A DNA stretch of 64,000 nucleotides. It comes from Punica granatum (taxonomy: Eukaryota > Streptophyta > Magnoliopsida > Myrtales > Lythraceae). Location of the stretch: the NCBI RefSeq assembly GCF_007655135.1, contig NC_045131.1, positions 26,954,001 through 27,018,000 of the forward strand, read 5' to 3'. Both the position numbers and the translations under genes were made by a program. The notes beneath the pieces were generated by a model. It did no database searches. It was not told where the DNA came from and worked only from the letters and a program-made list of their open reading frames with translations. Numbering within the stretch: the first letter of the stretch is position 1; each line of letters starts with the position of its first letter. Below are positions 59,711 to 64,000 of the stretch, one piece after another.

Positions 59711-60626
59711 TCACGCCTTCCGAGTTGACGGGAATCTCCATATCACAATCGATCTTCTGCTTGCCTTCCACAGCTACTAGCGGGAGTTTTTCAACCACCA
59801 TTGGCTCCGAGCCCGAACACTGTTGCTTCTCCGTGACTATGCTCGGGCTAGTGCTCAATGGGCGAGGGAGTGTCGCCCTGACTTCCATGGGAATCCTGAG
59901 TTGCAGACATCTCAACCGTCTCAACAGTGATATCCCCTGTCGTCGACTCGGAGCTAGGTGTCATTGGTGCGGGAACTGAGCGGGGAGGAGCAGCCCGAGG
60001 ACGTTGCAAGATCCTCATTGGCGCAACAACTCGTGGCTCGGTGGGCCTGAGTGGTTGAGCTAAAGGGGCTGCAGGTTGGGTTGGAACATGTTTAATAGAA
60101 GCCTGTCCATAAACATTAACATGGATTTTCCTTTCGCAGTTTGGGCCTTATGCGACACAATAGGTCGGGACTGTGAGCTCTCCCCTACTACAACACATCG
60201 TAGACATGTGAGGGTATAATGATTTGAGAGATATACAGTGTGATGGCCACATGTATCAAGGACAAAAGAAAAGAAAAATTTACATTTTTAACAGAACTTG
60301 CTCGCATCGAAATTTACACACTTGTGGGATGTAGGTAACTACAACTAACGCCACACCGTTATCCCACTTGACTGCAGTTAAGGATGGCGCAAGAGAACCA
60401 ACCCACTATTCTCGAAGAAAATACCCCACAGATATCGGTCTATTCTTAACTGTCCACAATGCATGCGCCGCCACCACTGACCCCCTGTAAGCGCGCTACT
60501 GGCGCACCGCGGAGCATCCTCGACTTACCTCCCACCTCCAGCTTCCTCAAGCGCGCCCCTGACGCATTTAGGAGCACTTCTGCCACCAGTACTATCACCG
60601 ACAACCCAAGTACCTTCCACCTCCAC
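59711..60626. other. Region between the LINE fragment and gag
   Basis: 59711-60090 is probably the 5' part of the LINE: a minus-strand open frame with Pro- and Glu-rich composition. 60100-60626 contains no recognised protein and may belong to the LTR element's leader or gag N-terminus. Confidence 0.35.
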
Positions 60627-62070
60627 TAATGATGTTGCGCGCATTGCCGCACTCGAGGGCACGGTCAATCAAATGGTCATTGACATGGCCGAACTCATAG
60701 TCTTACTCAGGGGCCCAAACTGTGCCTCCTCCAACTCTACTCCGCCTTTGGGGTACGGGCTAACGGTCGACCCGAACACTTGGGTCCCGTCGACCCATGT
60801 TCTGGAGGGCGGTGATATGCCCACCATACACGTGTCGGTAGTCCACTTAGTCAACACTCCTCCGCCCCCAACGACTTTCCCTATAGCCATCACTCCTCCA
60901 CTAACGGTAGTCCTAACTTCGAACCCAACTATGTTTGCACTGCCGCCAATGTCCATACCAGTTTCGACCCCCATCTACTTAGCCCCTCTGCAGATGGTCT
61001 TCTCGGCACCGAGTGCCCACGCTCCTGCTTACACCACAGAGCCTTTTCCATTCCAAACTCTACAACCCCACAACAGCCTCCCCTACCAAGCTCCATCGCT
61101 TTTAAATATTCCCATCCCTAAACCGGGCAAGCCAACCCATGCTGTCCCCATAACTCCATCCACAAATTCCCTCCCCAAGGCGGAGATTGAGTAGGAGAGA
61201 AGGATGAAGAAGATTGAGGAGACAATTAAGGCCCTCCATGCTGGTGACCCCTGACACAGCACCAGCTACCGAGATTCGACCCTCTTCCCGAACATGCGAC
61301 CGCCCCCGAAGGTTAAAATTCCTGACTTTTAGAAGTTCGACGGGACAAAAGATCCACGGCACCATATCCGTTATTACCACGGAAAGAAGATCCGGTATTG
61401 GGAATTCGAACAGTTTGTAGTCGCCTCATTCCAAGAGAGTATGTCCGAACCGACCCTCAATTGGTTCATGTCGCTTCGAGCAGAGAACATTCCTTCCTGG
61501 GCCGAGCTGTCCAAGAAGTTTGTAGAGCAGTATCAGTACAACATGGAGACCCCTCAACCCTTCCTCGAGCTAAGCACAATGGAGATGGCCGAGGACCATA
61601 AATTTGAGGATTACGCCACGACTTGGCGTTCGGAAGCGGCGAAGCATTTCCCCCCATCTGCAAAGCCCATTAAATACAAATGTTTCACGGGACTCTCAAG
61701 GGAGTGTACTAACAACTTATGGGCCATAAATCCTCCTTTTCCGAGATAATCATGGCTAGGAAGCAAGTTAACCTTAGCATCAAGTTTGGAAAGATCGAGG
61801 GTCTGATTAAGAAGAAGGAGGGGGAATCCTCGAAGAAGACCGCCACCGTGTTGTCCGCTACCGGTGGTAGAAAAGGCAAAGAAACTGCCATCAATGTCGT
61901 CAACTCGGGGCACCAGAGGCCCCAACTGTATTCAGTAAGTTTCACGCCCGCACCACCTACCGCTCCCGCATATGCCCCGTCGCCCATGCACTACCAACCG
62001 CAGCACCCCGCACAGCTGGTCTACTACTGGGCACCGTCGGCTCCACTTCCACCACCGGCCCCTTAGCAAA
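60627..62070 (+). pseudogene. Gag region of the Tat-like element (several stops)
   Basis: One frame gives a Pro-rich N-terminal part starting VARIAALEGTVNQMVIDMA, then the gag core: PPPKVKIPDF, KFDGTKDPRHHIRYYHG, TLNWFMSLRAENIPSW and ELSKKFVEQYQYNM, followed by EDYATTWRSEAAKHFPP. This is the Retrotrans_gag pattern of Ty3/gypsy elements (capsid protein that packages element RNA). In-frame stops are TAG 61192-61194, TGA 61252-61254 and TAG 61330-61332. A frameshift occurs near 61740, after which EIIMARKQVNLSIKFGKIEG and a Pro-rich tail follow to 62066. The hAT element interrupts the tail at 62082. Confidence 0.75.
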
Positions 62071-62081
62071 TCATTCACCAC

Positions 62082-63114
62082 TAGGGCTGGTAATATTTCA
62101 CACGACACGATAACAAGACACGGAGTTAAACGAGTTTGGGTTGGACATTTTTGATAATCGGTCTAAACGGATCCAATTCGTTTAAACATGGTTAATAAGC
62201 GTGTATTACCGGGTTGAACCCGTGTAACCCGATTATACACGATTAAACCTGTTTATTTAGACATGTTTAATTGCGTTACTATAATCATGTAACCCGTTAA
62301 TCCGTTTATGTATTTGGATTTACCAAAATATCCTTATGTAATCCCAACTTCCTAAGTCCCTAACCTAATTTCCTTTCCTTTTTTTCACCAATCCAACACA
62401 GCACAACCGCACTTCCACTTCTACTTCTACTTCCCTACTACCCTCCCTCAGATCTCATCTACGATTTGATTTCCTTCTTCTCATCCATCAATGGCGAAGT
62501 TCTGCTTCTTCGCTCTCATTGCTCTCCTCTCCGTGCACCTCGCATTGTCCGCAGATCTGCCTCAGATCTCGCCCTCCCCTGCTGCCAAGCTCGCGGCCGA
62601 CTCCACTCCCACCATTTCCCTTTCGAAGCCTACTGCTTTGCTGGCTCCCGCTCCAGCCAATGCGCCTCATGGATCCATCTCATCCTCGTCGTCGTTGCCT
62701 CCTTCGGATACGGCTCCCACCTCTTCCCCGTCCACATCCCCCTCCCCTCCATCTCAATCTCCGTGTTAACATGTAAACATGTTGTGTTAACGTGTTCGGG
62801 TAAACGAGTGAATCGGATAAACATGTCGTGTTAATGTATCCGGGTAACTGAGTTAATCGGATAAACAAGTTGTGTTAACGTGTTCGGATAACGTTTATAA
62901 TCGTGCGTGTATACGTGTACCTATTATGACACGTTTCGATAAATGGGTTTAAACGTGTCTAAACGGGTTGACACGGATATAAACGTGTCGAGTATGGGTT
63001 TCCAAAACCTGACCCGTTTAATAATCGTGTCGTGTACGAGTTATGACTTTAATGACACGAACCCGTTTAGACACGACACGTATAAACACAACACAACATG
63101 AATTGCCACCCCTA
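62082..63114 (+). mobile_element. Non-autonomous hAT-type element, copy 2, carrying an AGP-like ORF
   Basis: 1033 bp flanked by perfect 8-bp duplications TTCACCAC (62074-62081 and 63115-63122). Ends: TAGGGCTGGTAAT at the left, and TAGGGGTGGCAAT as reverse complement of the right. It is colinear with 36974-37997 end to end with about 5 percent difference by eye, including the AGP-like ORF and the AAACGG-rich subterminal repeats. It sits in the gag tail of the Tat-like element. Confidence 0.92.
62491..62769 (+). CDS. AGP-like secreted Pro/Ala/Ser-rich peptide inside hAT copy 2
   Basis: 92 codons, the same length and boundaries as 37373-37651. Eight residues differ (positions 9, 16, 23, 44, 50, 76, 77 and 86), with roughly equal numbers of silent and replacement changes and no stop or indel. 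The signal peptide is kept (ALIALLSVHLALS). The stop TAA again lies at the junction with the element's GTGTTAAC repeat. Whether it is transcribed cannot be judged from sequence. Confidence 0.65.
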   Translation: MAKFCFFALIALLSVHLALSADLPQISPSPAAKLAADSTPTISLSKPTALLAPAPANAPHGSISSSSSLPPSDTAPTSSPSTSPSPPSQSPC

Positions 63115-63122
63115 TTCACCAC

Positions 63123-64000
63123 TACACCCATGCCCCTCCTTAGACCCAACAATATCGACTCCCGGCTTCAAGAGCTGCTCAGCCGGTACAGTGGGCCTTA
63201 GCACCTCAGGTTCACACCCCGACCAGTCCCGCTCTCCCACATATATCAGCAACCTTTCGCGGGCAACAAGATTTGACTAGTGGTGCAAGGCCATAACTTC
63301 GATCCGACCAACCAGGACCCGAGCCGACGCTACGAGTACCACATAGGTGCCCCGGTCATACCCTTGACAACTGCTGGAGGCTACGGGAAAAGGTCCAGGA
63401 GATAATCGACGCCAAGGAGCTTTCGTTCAATGCCGTCAGCCCCTAAATGTGCAAGCCAATCCTCTCCCCGATCACAGGTCGAGCTCGGGACCCTCCATCA
63501 ACATGATCAGCATATGCACGGTTGGGTATGACGAGAGCATGCAGGAGGATCCTCTTTATTTCGTGATTGAGTACGTTCCGACGGAAGTCACAATCGGGTT
63601 CACGGGGTTCGGTATCGCGCCTACCTCGTTCGTTATAGAATTCCCCACTCGGGAACCGTACCAAGATAGCAAGGTCCCATGGGCCTACGAAGGAAGTGTC
63701 GGAAACCTCGAGCAACAATTTAGCATCATGGGCATGATGCGCTCGGGCTGGGTGTACGAGAACCCGAAGGCCGCAAGTAAAGGAAAGGTCCTCGTCTCCG
63801 CATTCGAAACCGTACCGAAGGCCACGCCTATCCTGCAGAAGAAGGTGAACGAGGAAGAGGCCAAAGCCTTCATGAAAATTATCAAAGTGAGCGAGTATAA
63901 AGTGGTCAAAGCAAATGGGCAAGTCTCCGGCCTACATTTCGTTACTCGTTTTCCTCTTGAGCTCGGAGCCACACCAAGAAGCGCTCCTAAAGGTTCTGAC
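63123..64000 (+). pseudogene. Tat-like polyprotein, region after gag (continues beyond the window)
   Basis: After the hAT element the polyprotein resumes. RCPGHTLDNCWRLREKVQE (about 63339-63400) looks like the remnant of a Cys/His knuckle followed by the helix normally found there. From 63503 one frame is open to the right edge (about 166 codons): YFVIEYVPTEVTIGF, VPWAYEGSVGNLEQQF and EEEAKAFMKIIKVSEYKVV. The last two are characteristic of the Tat gag-protease linker. A stop and frame changes between 63123 and 63503 suggest decay. Confidence 0.65.

Larger units (their letters stand above)
51982..64000 (+). mobile_element. Tat/Ogre-like Ty3/gypsy LTR retrotransposon (5' part; runs off the window)
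   Basis: A 5' LTR (51982-55973), a primer-binding site, a long leader, a decayed gag region (about 60627-62070) and a following polyprotein stretch (63503 to the edge) lie in order on the plus strand. It contains a Mutator-type MITE in the LTR, a LINE fragment (58190-59710) and the second hAT element (62082-63114). Gag motifs fit the Tat lineage. Protease, RT, integrase and the 3' LTR would lie beyond the window. Treating 55974-64000 as one element is inference, since the LINE fragment separates leader and gag. Confidence 0.65.

Overview
The window is nuclear DNA of a flowering plant, most likely a eudicot; I cannot name the species. The evidence is plant-only gene families (callose synthase, CASP-like), GT-AG introns, AT-rich spacers and a dense mix of plant transposon families. 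There are three intact cellular genes, all on the minus strand: a callose synthase 11 (GSL1)-type gene (276-6444, three exons, 1782 aa), a CASP-like four-transmembrane protein (20515-22609, three exons, 164 aa), and an Rgp1-family gene (27921-32609, about twelve exons, about 601 aa; partner of Ric1 in the Rab6/Ypt6 exchange factor in yeast and animals).

The rest is mostly mobile DNA in layers. At 8602-13052 and 42343-49831 lie two inverted copies of one PIF/Harbinger element, each with a Myb/SANT-like ORF1 and a DDE transposase ORF2, bounded by TTA or TAA target duplications. Both are dead, and each has lost a different catalytic acid. The second copy was split by a 3.3-kb solo LTR (44529-47804, duplication ATACC), which was itself hit by a 252-bp Tourist-like MITE (46274-46525, duplication TAA). 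Copy 1 preserves the empty site.

From 36 to 42 kb there are a diverged direct repeat, a relic of a FAR1/FRS (MULE-derived) gene, and a 1024-bp hAT-type element. A sister of that element (1033 bp) lies at 62082-63114. Both carry the same 92-codon open frame: a secretory signal followed by a Pro/Ala/Ser-rich arabinogalactan-protein-like segment, apparently a captured 5' exon. Each copy has its own 8-bp target duplication.

From 50.2 kb to the right edge is a nested array: the 3' part of a LINE (minus strand), a 4.0-kb LTR with primer site of a Tat/Ogre-like Ty3/gypsy element (from 51982), the 5' part of a LINE (minus strand, 58.2-59.7 kb), a gag region with several stops, the second hAT element, and further polyprotein running off the window. 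I found no tRNA, rRNA or CRISPR array. Long AT-rich spacers (13.1-20.5, 22.7-27.9 and 32.7-36.1 kb) hold MITEs, foldbacks, microsatellites and an irregular tandem repeat, but no convincing gene.
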